DNA of 64,000 nucleotides, from assembly GCF_023336895.1 (NCBI RefSeq), contig NZ_JAMBLT010000009.1:1-64000 (forward strand), written 5' to 3'. The notes under the pieces are model-generated. The model searched no databases. It saw nothing but the letters and a program-made list of their open reading frames with translations, and had not been told where the DNA came from. Made by a program: the position numbers and the translations under genes. This document shows positions 1 through 7,369 of this stretch, piece by piece (the stretch's first letter is position 1; every line of letters starts with the position of its first letter). Source of the DNA: Parasutterella secunda (GTDB taxonomy: Bacteria; Pseudomonadota; Gammaproteobacteria; Burkholderiales; Burkholderiaceae_F).

Positions 1-640
1 TGCATGTCAGCCTGTGGGGAGCTCGGCGAAGTAGGCCGAGCTCAAGTGAATCAGCGGATGGAGACAGTCCATTGCGCGGGTCAGCAGCAGGAACCCATCG
101 AAGTGATCAGTGGCGCAAGCCACTGACACAGTAGGGAATCCTCGTCGTTCACGGCGAGGTGGATGTCAAAGACCGTTTTACACCATGAGAGAACCGCTCT
201 TTTATCTAAAGTAGTCGGGCGAAATTTCCGCGAACTGAACATGGATGTCAGACAATTGGGAACTCGGTTGGAATTCGTAGCTTCTGGGATTTGCACGGCC
301 GTTTGTCAAGAAACATTGGTTGGGCCCTATGAGGCAAGAAATAGATGTAGATTCTTGAGTATGGAAGGAGTTTTACCGATTCAAACAGTCGTCATTGCAT
401 GGAATGATCACGTCTACCAGAGTCATGCAAGTAAGATCTTTTGCAACATGGTCCGGGATAGCTTGAAGAATCAAAAAAGGTAATGGTCAGGGCGGTTTTG
501 CTTAAGCAAAAGCTCTGAGGGTATCTAAAAATATTCAATTGGATTTCAAATAATCTAAGCATTTCCACGCAATACAGAGCTTCCCACGGCATTACAGGCG
601 CGTTATTGTTATAAATCAAAAACCAACTTCCGCATTTACA
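1..640. other. Gene-poor region with strong RNA-type hairpins
   Basis: No recognisable protein is encoded here. A 106-codon open frame at 163-483 (+) matches no family I know and lacks a clear ribosome site, so I do not call it. Several hairpins are visible: 20-44 (9-bp stem, GAGCTCGGC with GCCGAGCTC), 108-125 (CAGTGGC, a GCAA tetraloop, GCCACTG), and 140-159 (8-bp stem containing one G-T pair, TTCA loop). 496-511 is a perfect palindrome inside a longer bulged hairpin. The density of stems in the first 160 bases, one with a GNRA tetraloop, suggests a structured RNA cut by the window edge. A group II intron fragment or a large non-coding RNA are the ideas I considered; neither is proven. Confidence 0.35.
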
Positions 641-654
641 TTTGGGAGGTCAAG

Positions 655-1902
655 ATGGACATTGCGTTTGAAAATGGTATATGGGTGCTAAACATCAACA
701 TGATTCAGAGTTTGGCTTTAGCAGTAGTGACCTATTACTTAGGTGTTTGGGTTAAAGCCAAGGTAGCGATTCTTGAGCGTTTGTCTATGCCCAGTCCGGT
801 TGTGGGCGGCATGATTTTGGCCGTTATTCTTTCTGTTTTACAAGGCTGCGGCATTCTTCTAGTCCATTTTGATTCCACTTTGCAAACCCTATTGATGCTC
901 GCTTTTTTCACAACAATTGGGATGATGGCCAGTGTCAAAGTGGTTAAACAAGGCGGAAAGCTTTTGGTGGGTTTCTTAATCGCCGTGTCTGTTTTGGCGG
1001 TTTTGCAAAACGTGCTGGGTATGTCACTTGCCAGCTTTATGGGGCTTGATAAGCACTATGGGATTTTGACCGGTGCGGTTTCCATGATGGGTGGCTTGGG
1101 AACATCGGCTGCTTTTGGACCTTATTTTGAAGAAACGTACGGCATCACCGGCGGAACGGCTGTGGCGATCACATCGGCAACATTTGGCATGGCGGCCGCA
1201 TTGATTTTGGGCGGTCCCTTTGGTGAATGGCTGATTCGCAAATACAAGATCGTTACTCCGCAATCCGTGCCAACACCGGAACCGCCTCTGCGGATGCCTG
1301 GTGATCTGCAGGCCGATATTGTGGCTAAAGAAGCCGGTCAAAAACCGTCCTTTACCGATGAACTGATGAAAGCCGGTGGTATTGTGGCCATTTGTATGGC
1401 ATTGGGTGGGATTGTCTCGGACTTTTTGGGACAAATCATTACGCTTCCTGCTTATATCGGTTCCATGATTGTGGCGGCGGTTGTTCGGAATGTGATCGAT
1501 TGCACAAAGACGGTGCGAATTGACGGTGTTGGTCTTAATGCTGTCGCGGACATTAGTTTGGTGCTTTTTGTGACCATGGCAGTTAATAGCTTGAAATTAG
1601 CTGAATTGGTTAATTTGGCTATTCCGATGTTGGTGATTTTGCTCGCTCAAGCCGTCTTGGTGCTGGTTTTCTCATGGTTTTTCATCTTCTTACTTTTCGG
1701 CAAGAACTATGACACGGTGATGTTAAGTGTTGGCGGTGTCGGTTTTTCGATGGGTTCGACCGCAAACGGTTTGGCGGTTATGCAGGCCTTGTCTGAAAAA
1801 TATGGTTCCAACGCCCGGGCTTGGCTCATAGTCAGTTTAGTCGGCGCGTTCTTGATTGATTTGATTAATGCGGTCATTATTACCTACATGGGAACACTCT
1901 AA
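655..1902 (+). CDS. gltS: Sodium/glutamate symporter GltS
   Basis: A 415-residue inner-membrane protein of the ESS family, which imports glutamate with sodium. It shows about ten hydrophobic segments in two halves with a polar central loop (residues about 200-235), as expected for the GltS inverted repeat. Glycine- and serine-rich stretches such as GAVSMMGGLGTSAAFG in the first half and GGVGFSMGSTANG in the second are the re-entrant-loop signatures of the family. Length agrees with E. coli GltS (401). The start has GGGAGG seven bases upstream. It stands alone and is followed by a promoter and two tRNA genes. Confidence 0.93.
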   Translation: MDIAFENGIWVLNINMIQSLALAVVTYYLGVWVKAKVAILERLSMPSPVVGGMILAVILSVLQGCGILLVHFDSTLQTLLMLAFFTTIGMMASVKVVKQGGKLLVGFLIAVSVLAVLQNVLGMSLASFMGLDKHYGILTGAVSMMGGLGTSAAFGPYFEETYGITGGTAVAITSATFGMAAALILGGPFGEWLIRKYKIVTPQSVPTPEPPLRMPGDLQADIVAKEAGQKPSFTDELMKAGGIVAICMALGGIVSDFLGQIITLPAYIGSMIVAAVVRNVIDCTKTVRIDGVGLNAVADISLVLFVTMAVNSLKLAELVNLAIPMLVILLAQAVLVLVFSWFFIFLLFGKNYDTVMLSVGGVGFSMGSTANGLAVMQALSEKYGSNARAWLIVSLVGAFLIDLINAVIITYMGTL

Positions 1903-1920
1903 AAAAATTTCGTAAGGGTC

Positions 1921-1949
1921 TTGATTTTTTGATAAGTGCTCTATACAAT
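1921..1949 (+). promoter_or_regulatory. Sigma-70 promoter of the tRNA-Ala/tRNA-Glu unit
   Basis: TTGATT (1921-1926) and TACAAT (1944-1949) are separated by exactly 17 bases and lie 13 bases before the mature tRNA-Ala 5' end. This is a good housekeeping promoter placed in the gltS-tRNA gap. Confidence 0.7.
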
Positions 1950-1962
1950 GCATTCTCTCTTC

Positions 1963-2038
1963 GGGGGTATAGCTCAGTTGGTAGAGCACTTGCATGGCAT
2001 GCAAGGGGTCAGCGGTTCGAATCCGCTTACCTCCACCA
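1963..2038 (+). tRNA. tRNA-Ala (anticodon GGC)
   Basis: A 76-base cloverleaf with encoded CCA. The acceptor stem GGGGGTA pairs with TACCTCC and contains the G3-U70 pair that specifies alanine. The anticodon loop ATGGCAT is flanked by CTTGC/GCAAG, giving anticodon GGC. The T-arm GGTTCGAATCC is standard. It is cotranscribed with tRNA-Glu 12 bases downstream. Confidence 0.97.
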
Positions 2039-2050
2039 CAGTTAGATAGC

Positions 2051-2126
2051 GTCTCCATCGTCTAGAGGCCTAGGACACGACCCTTTCACGGTCGGTACCG
2101 GGGTTCGAATCCCCGTGGGGACGCCA
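2051..2126 (+). tRNA. tRNA-Glu (anticodon TTC)
   Basis: A 76-base cloverleaf with encoded CCA. The acceptor stem GTCTCCA pairs with TGGGGAC, the anticodon loop CTTTCAC is flanked by CGACC/GGTCG, giving TTC, and the T-arm is GGTTCGAATCC. It ends the tRNA unit and is followed directly by a terminator. Confidence 0.97.
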
Positions 2127-2138
2127 CTTTTCCAATGA

Positions 2139-2161
2139 GCAACCTTCTGGGTTGCTTTTTT
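2139..2161 (+). terminator. Rho-independent terminator of the tRNA unit
   Basis: GCAACC, a five-base loop, GGTTGC, then six T. It also separates the tRNAs from the convergent LysR gene. Confidence 0.85.
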
Positions 2162-2166
2162 GTTGC

Positions 2167-3114
2167 CTAAAATTGCTTGGCAAACTGCCGCCACGGACTG
2201 GTGAGATCCGAGTTGCCGTTTTCAACAATCAATTTCAACACCTCTTGGTATAAAGGACTGTTTTTGTTTTCAGAGCGGCAGTACACATGGGCTCGTGCCA
2301 CGGGGCGATGCCACTTTGGCATGACAGCAACAACCGATTGGTCTTGAAGTTGAGATCGCACCATGCCGAGGTTGAGATCAATGGCAATGCCAGCTCCCGC
2401 AAGGAGCATTTCTTTACAGGCCGTTGCATCACCGTAATTAATCTTTTGACAATGGCGTAATTTGAATTGTGTTTCCCCGTTTTCAATAAAGTCAGCGTAG
2501 TAGGGGCTGTAGGGGTAGCGCAGCAGAATAGGGCAATGAATTAAATCCTCTGGCATCTCGGGCGAGCGATGTTTTTTCAAAAAAGAGCGGCTGGCCAATA
2601 AGAAGGTGTAAAAATCATCCACGAATGTCCCGTACAATTCCGGTTGATCGGAAGAGTAAAAGCAAAAGGACAAATCGGTTTGTCGGTTTAAAAGAGCCTT
2701 TAGTCCGCGGTCAGCCAAAATTTCGAAATGAACCCCGAGATGCAACGATTCATAGTCAAGTAAGGCAGAAAGAATAGGCGTTCGGTCCATATTGACGGGC
2801 AGCGATATACGCAGCGTCCGACGAGCCTTGGGATCGTGATCTTTTCGTAGGTTTTGAGTTAAAGAAAGAAGCGCTTCATGGCTTTGTATTAATTGACTGA
2901 CAGACGGCAGAATTTCTTTGGCTTCTTTTGTTAAAACAGCAGGGCGTGAGCGACGGTCAAGAAGAAAAATGCCGAGTTCGTCTTCCAGATTTGCCAACAT
3001 TCGGGAAGCCAGAGGCGGATCAATCCAAAGCTTTTCTGCCGCCAGCTTAAGTGAGCCTAAATCAGCAATGCTGAGCAAAACCTTCCAGGCCAAAAGGTTG
3101 TCAACTTTCTTCAT
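2167..3114 (-). CDS. LysR-family transcriptional regulator
   Basis: A 315-residue LysR-type regulator. The N-terminal winged helix-turn-helix lies at about residues 8-65 (AWKVLLSIADLGSLKLAAEKL, then PPLASRMLANLEDELGIFLLDR), the family layout. The remaining part is the substrate-binding-like inducer domain. Divergent transcription from the aminotransferase, with a T-N11-A-type dyad between them, suggests it controls that gene and itself. The effector is unknown. No clear ribosome site precedes the ATG. Confidence 0.88.
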   Translation of the reverse strand: MKKVDNLLAWKVLLSIADLGSLKLAAEKLWIDPPLASRMLANLEDELGIFLLDRRSRPAVLTKEAKEILPSVSQLIQSHEALLSLTQNLRKDHDPKARRTLRISLPVNMDRTPILSALLDYESLHLGVHFEILADRGLKALLNRQTDLSFCFYSSDQPELYGTFVDDFYTFLLASRSFLKKHRSPEMPEDLIHCPILLRYPYSPYYADFIENGETQFKLRHCQKINYGDATACKEMLLAGAGIAIDLNLGMVRSQLQDQSVVAVMPKWHRPVARAHVYCRSENKNSPLYQEVLKLIVENGNSDLTSPWRQFAKQF

Positions 3115-3126
3115 AATTTTTGCATT

Positions 3127-3145
3127 AATTGTCTTTTTAACAATT
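3127..3145. promoter_or_regulatory. Candidate LysR operator (dyad)
   Basis: AATTGT, seven bases, ACAATT. The arms form an ATTGT...ACAAT dyad of the LysR-box type in the 107-base gap between the divergent LysR and aminotransferase genes. Confidence 0.5.
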
Positions 3146-3224
3146 ATAGTTTAAAGATCTGTCATTCTCTTTTTGTTTTCTTCTACCTACAATAATCAAA
3201 ACGAAATTCACTAGGAGAATTGTG

Positions 3225-4499
3225 ATGGAAGAATACGGCAGTACAGATTTTCCGATGGTGCGATACGTACCGTATATGGGGGTGATTTGGACAGTAAACG
3301 AAGCCTCTAAATTAGGCTTTTATAACGGTCACCCTGATTGGTGCAATGTGGGGCAAGGTCAGCCGGAAGTGGGCACCATTGAAGGCGCTCCCGATCGTAT
3401 CGAAAGCTTAAAACTTCAACCCAGCGATGCGGCCTACGGTCCTGTCGGCGGAACGCTTGAAGTCAGAGAAGCCATTGCCGATTGGGTTAACCGCACCTAT
3501 CGTAAGGGCATGAGTCAATACACGGCTGAAAACGTGAGTTTTGTCTGCGGCGGCCGCCTGGCTTTAACGCGTCTTTACAGTATCTTCAAAGACGGCGCCC
3601 GAATTGCCTATAAAAATCCGGACTATACCGCTTATGAGGATTATCTCTATCCTCTTCGCCACAACTGTGAACTGATTGAGTTGCGTGCAGAAGAAAAAGA
3701 TGGTTTTACCGTGCCGGTGGAGCGTTTTGAAAATTTTATGCATGACGTGCGTCCCAACGCTTTTGTTTTCTCCAATCCCTGCAACCCGACCGGGCAGGTG
3801 ATTAAAGATGAAGCGATGGATCGCTATATCAACGCAGCCAGAAAAGAAAATTGTCTATTGGGCGCGGACGAATTCTATGCCACCTTCTCTTATAACGAAG
3901 ATGGATCCCCCGCTGAAAAAGCCGTTTCTGCCTTGCCTTATGTGAAGGACATTAATCGTGATCCGGTTATTGTTTTTGACGGTTTAACAAAAGGATTCCG
4001 TTATCCTGGTTGGCGTGCAGGTTGGGCGATCGGTCCGAAGTATTTGATCGAAATGATTAATCGTGCTGCGAGCGCTGTTGATGGAGGCCCGTCCACGATG
4101 GTTCAACGCGGGGTCATTGAAGAGTTGGCTGAAGGACACGCTGAAGCAGAACTATTGGCCACGCGTAAGGAATTTGCCGTTAAGCGCAAGATGATGATGG
4201 AAGGCTTGGCGGAGTTGGGCATTCATACGCCTGCCAATCAGCCGTTGGGCACGTTCTACTTGTGGGCAAGTATTGAAAATCTGCCGGGGAAATTATCTGA
4301 CGCAGATTACTTCTTCCATGCTTGTTTGCAAAAGAAAGTCATCACGGTTCCGGGTCACTTCTTTGACGTAAGACCCTTCCGTGTGCGTCCGACTAATGAA
4401 CCTTATCGTCATTGGGTGCGCTTCTCCTACGGTCCTAATCGTCAGACGATTAAGACGGCTCTGGAAAGAATCGCCCAAGTGATTGCGGAACACCGTTAA
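3225..4499 (+). CDS. PLP-dependent class I/II aminotransferase
   Basis: A 424-residue fold-type I aminotransferase. The cofactor-site signatures are visible: NPCNPTGQV (phosphate and pyridine side), GADEFYATFSY (Asp contacting the pyridine nitrogen), and TKGFRYPGWRAGW with the Schiff-base lysine. A C-terminal Arg in WVRFSYG is the likely carboxylate anchor. The substrate cannot be read from the sequence. AGGAG lies seven bases before the ATG at 3225; a GTG at 3222 is only four bases from it and is less likely. The divergent LysR gene is probably its regulator. A terminator follows. Confidence 0.88.
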   Translation: MEEYGSTDFPMVRYVPYMGVIWTVNEASKLGFYNGHPDWCNVGQGQPEVGTIEGAPDRIESLKLQPSDAAYGPVGGTLEVREAIADWVNRTYRKGMSQYTAENVSFVCGGRLALTRLYSIFKDGARIAYKNPDYTAYEDYLYPLRHNCELIELRAEEKDGFTVPVERFENFMHDVRPNAFVFSNPCNPTGQVIKDEAMDRYINAARKENCLLGADEFYATFSYNEDGSPAEKAVSALPYVKDINRDPVIVFDGLTKGFRYPGWRAGWAIGPKYLIEMINRAASAVDGGPSTMVQRGVIEELAEGHAEAELLATRKEFAVKRKMMMEGLAELGIHTPANQPLGTFYLWASIENLPGKLSDADYFFHACLQKKVITVPGHFFDVRPFRVRPTNEPYRHWVRFSYGPNRQTIKTALERIAQVIAEHR

Positions 4500-4507
4500 T
4501 TAATCGG

Positions 4508-4544
4508 GCCGGGCAAAAGTTAATCGTTGCCCGGCTCTCTTTTC
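4508..4544 (+). terminator. Rho-independent terminator
   Basis: GCCGGGCAA, ten-base loop, TTGCCCGGC (9-bp stem), then TCTCTTTT. It ends the aminotransferase transcript. Confidence 0.85.
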
Positions 4545-4592
4545 TTTGCTTGCTCGCAAACGAGCGCATGCCTTAAAAAAGTAATTTTTCAA

Positions 4593-5483
4593 CTAACCTG
4601 AACGGGCCCTTGCCAGTAAGAAAACCGTCATCAGGATACAGACGGCTCCAATGCCTTCTGTGACGCCGAAAGTAGCTCCAAGAAGTACAACAGAAAGGAC
4701 GACTGCGGATAGGGGTTCAAAGCATGTGAGCATCGAAGCAATGGGCGGAGCGATGAATTCCATGCTTTTGAGAAAACAACAAAAGGAAACAATGGTTCCG
4801 CAGAGCACAATATGCAGGTAACACACAATGCCCATGGTGTTCCACAGTACATCAGTTTCCAGCGGATTGTTGTACAAACAGGCCGCCGCACCGCTAAAAG
4901 TCATGGCCCAACCGATAACGGGAAAGACGGTGAGTTTTCTGACGACACGTCCCGGTTGAATTGTTCCAACGGCTCCGAGCATTGCAGAAGCCAAGCCCCA
5001 GCCAACGCCTGCAATAGACAAATCCATTGTGTTCCAATTGCCTTTGGTGATGATAAGCAGTACCCCAATCATCGCCAAAAGCAGACAAATCATTTCCAAC
5101 AATTTAATGCGACGGTGGTGGGCGATCGCTAAGTAGGCAATGATAAATAGCGGAGAGGTGAGCACCATGATGGTGGCCGTCGCCGCATTGGAGCTTGAAA
5201 TCGATAAGAAGAAGGTCGATTGTGAGCAAAGAAGCGCAAATCCATAGATGACAATATCTTTGAGATTTTCTTTCTCAAAGACCGCTTTGATATGTTTGGT
5301 TCGATTCCAAAAAATATCAAGCAGCACCAAAAGAATGCCGGCACCCAACAAGCGAATGGATGTCAGATCTAACACGGTAAAATGGCATTCAGCCATTAAA
5401 TACTGGGCTGCTACTCCCATGGACCCCCAACAAATACCGGCTGTGGAAGCAAGGGTAATGCCTTTGAGAGTTTTGATTTCCAT
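4593..5483 (-). CDS. EamA/DMT-family transporter
   Basis: A 296-residue inner-membrane protein with ten hydrophobic segments arranged as two five-helix EamA repeats. The start of each half shows the usual small-residue helix (STAGICWGSMGVAAQYLM at the N-terminus). Such drug/metabolite transporters usually export amino acids or other metabolites; the substrate is not evident. Its short C-terminal tail (LLARARSG) is basic, as is common. It is convergent with the aminotransferase and divergent from tamA. Confidence 0.85.
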   Translation of the reverse strand: MEIKTLKGITLASTAGICWGSMGVAAQYLMAECHFTVLDLTSIRLLGAGILLVLLDIFWNRTKHIKAVFEKENLKDIVIYGFALLCSQSTFFLSISSSNAATATIMVLTSPLFIIAYLAIAHHRRIKLLEMICLLLAMIGVLLIITKGNWNTMDLSIAGVGWGLASAMLGAVGTIQPGRVVRKLTVFPVIGWAMTFSGAAACLYNNPLETDVLWNTMGIVCYLHIVLCGTIVSFCCFLKSMEFIAPPIASMLTCFEPLSAVVLSVVLLGATFGVTEGIGAVCILMTVFLLARARSG

Positions 5484-5629
5484 AAAATAAGCTCAACAAA
5501 AGATTAGTTCATTGTATGCCTGTTAAAACCATTCGCGCCAAAATTGATGTCAGCGGCTTGTTCAGAAAGTATCAAAGAAAGATAAGATCAATTAAAATCA
5601 AACCTATTGTTTTAAAAGCGTTTTTTGTA

Positions 5630-7369
5630 ATGAATTTTCGACGATTGGCGACAGTAGCGGCCCTTTTAGGCGCTTTGTCACAAAGTGCCCACGCTTTTGA
5701 TGTGAAGGTTGAGGGGATCTCGGGGGAGGTGCGCTCAAATGTTGACGCATTACTGCAGCCGGTTAAAGAAAACAGCTTTACGGAAGTCAGACAAACTTAC
5801 CGCGCGCAGGTTGATCGAGCGATAAAGAGAGCATTGCAGGCGCTTGGCTTTTATCAAAGCATCATTCACTACACCTGGCAAGAGCCAAAAGGAAAGAAGC
5901 CCGCTGTATTGGTTGCGAAAATACATTTAGGGAAACCCGCGCGTGTTGCTGCGACATCCTTGACCATCAGGGGTGAAGCTAAACATGACGAAGTTTTCGA
6001 AGCTTTGAAAGACAATCTTCCTAAAAAAGGTCGGCAACTGAATCATGGGGAGTATGAAAGTTTTAAATCGTCAATTGAGCGCGCGGCGATCCGACATGGC
6101 TACTTTGACGGTGAGTTTGTGACAAGCGAATTGGGTGTGGATGCCGTTGAAAATAAAGCGTACTGGACGTTTGATTACGATGCAAAGACTCGTTACCGTT
6201 TCGGTGATATTCGCTTTACCGGCAGTCAAATCAGAGAACCCATCTTGGTTAACTTGCTACCTTTTAAAAAAGGTGATCCATATACCTCGGACGATATTTC
6301 AGAATTAAACAGACGCTTATCGGCAACCGGATGGTTTAATTCCGTCGTTGTTTCTCCCGATATTTTTTCGGGACGCGGCAGCCCCGACAAGTCTTTACCT
6401 GTTTATGCCAACGTGACACCGAAAAAAGAAAACGCCGTTGAAACCGGTTTGGGCTTTTCAACGGATGTGGGGCCCAGAGGATCGGTAACTTGGCGAAAGC
6501 CCTGGTTAAATGATTCTGGGCACAGTCTTGAAGCGTCAACTGAGCTTTCTTCTAAAGAGCAGTTGGCCGATGTGAGCTACAAGATTCCGCTTGAAAAAAG
6601 TGCGCTTGAACACTATTGGGTGATACAGGGCGGTATCAAAAAAGAAGACTTAAACGACACCAAATCCGATTCAGCTTCAGCCATGATTTCCCGTCATTGG
6701 GCGCCCTATGAGGGATGGCAGCGGGATGTGCATTTGCGTTGGTCGATTGATGACTTCGATCAGGGTGAAATCAGTGACAAAACTATGTTGATTTACCCTG
6801 GTGTGACTTTTTCAAAAACAACAACACTTGGCGGTTTGATGCCGACTTGGGGACTGTCGCAGCGCTACACCATTGATTGGTCCAATACTACGTGGGGTTC
6901 TGATATTGATTTTGTGGTGTTAGAAGCGCAGCACGCTTTAATCAAAACGTTTGCTGATCGTCATCGCTTTGTTTTGCGCTCTCACCTCGGTTGGATTCAA
7001 ACGGATGATTTCGAGCAGGTGCCGCCGGATTTACGGTTCTTTGCGGGCGGCGACAGAAGTGTTCGCGGTTATAAATATGAATCAATTTCGCCGGAGGATG
7101 AAAACGGCGATTTGACCGGTGCTGAGAAATTGGTGACGGGTAGCTTTGAATATCAATACCGCGTGACCGGTAACTGGTGGGGTGCCGTTTTCTTCGATAT
7201 CGGTCAGGCGGTTAATAATTTCAATAACCAGGATTGGAAAAAGGGTGTGGGTGTTGGCGTGCGTTGGCAGTCTCCCTTGGGACCGATCAAGCTGGATATC
7301 GCAACCCCCGTGGGTGATCCTGATAAGCACGATGTGCAGTTTTATATCGGATTGGGGCCTGAACTATGA
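5630..7369 (+). CDS. tamA: Outer-membrane translocation/assembly protein TamA
   Basis: An Omp85-family protein that works with TamB in outer-membrane protein and lipid transport. From the ATG at 5630 it is 579 residues, close to E. coli TamA. A Sec signal peptide (MNFRRLATVAALLGALSQSAHA) is followed by three POTRA domains (about residues 25-255) and a 16-strand barrel. The lid-lock loop motif GGDRSVRGYKY contains the conserved VRGY. The frame is open upstream to an ATG at 5516, but that would put 38 basic residues before the signal peptide, so 5630 is preferred although no ribosome site is clear at either. Its TGA overlaps the tamB ATG (ATGA). Confidence 0.92.
   Translation: MNFRRLATVAALLGALSQSAHAFDVKVEGISGEVRSNVDALLQPVKENSFTEVRQTYRAQVDRAIKRALQALGFYQSIIHYTWQEPKGKKPAVLVAKIHLGKPARVAATSLTIRGEAKHDEVFEALKDNLPKKGRQLNHGEYESFKSSIERAAIRHGYFDGEFVTSELGVDAVENKAYWTFDYDAKTRYRFGDIRFTGSQIREPILVNLLPFKKGDPYTSDDISELNRRLSATGWFNSVVVSPDIFSGRGSPDKSLPVYANVTPKKENAVETGLGFSTDVGPRGSVTWRKPWLNDSGHSLEASTELSSKEQLADVSYKIPLEKSALEHYWVIQGGIKKEDLNDTKSDSASAMISRHWAPYEGWQRDVHLRWSIDDFDQGEISDKTMLIYPGVTFSKTTTLGGLMPTWGLSQRYTIDWSNTTWGSDIDFVVLEAQHALIKTFADRHRFVLRSHLGWIQTDDFEQVPPDLRFFAGGDRSVRGYKYESISPEDENGDLTGAEKLVTGSFEYQYRVTGNWWGAVFFDIGQAVNNFNNQDWKKGVGVGVRWQSPLGPIKLDIATPVGDPDKHDVQFYIGLGPEL

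Noticed and set aside
163-483. 106-codon open frame at the window start
   Set aside because: No recognisable protein family, poor ribosome site, and it overlaps a hairpin-rich region; more likely non-coding.
487-518. Bulged hairpin resembling group II intron domain V
   Set aside because: The loop is TTAA rather than GNRA and the two-base bulge is on the wrong side for the plus strand; the resemblance is too weak to call domain V.
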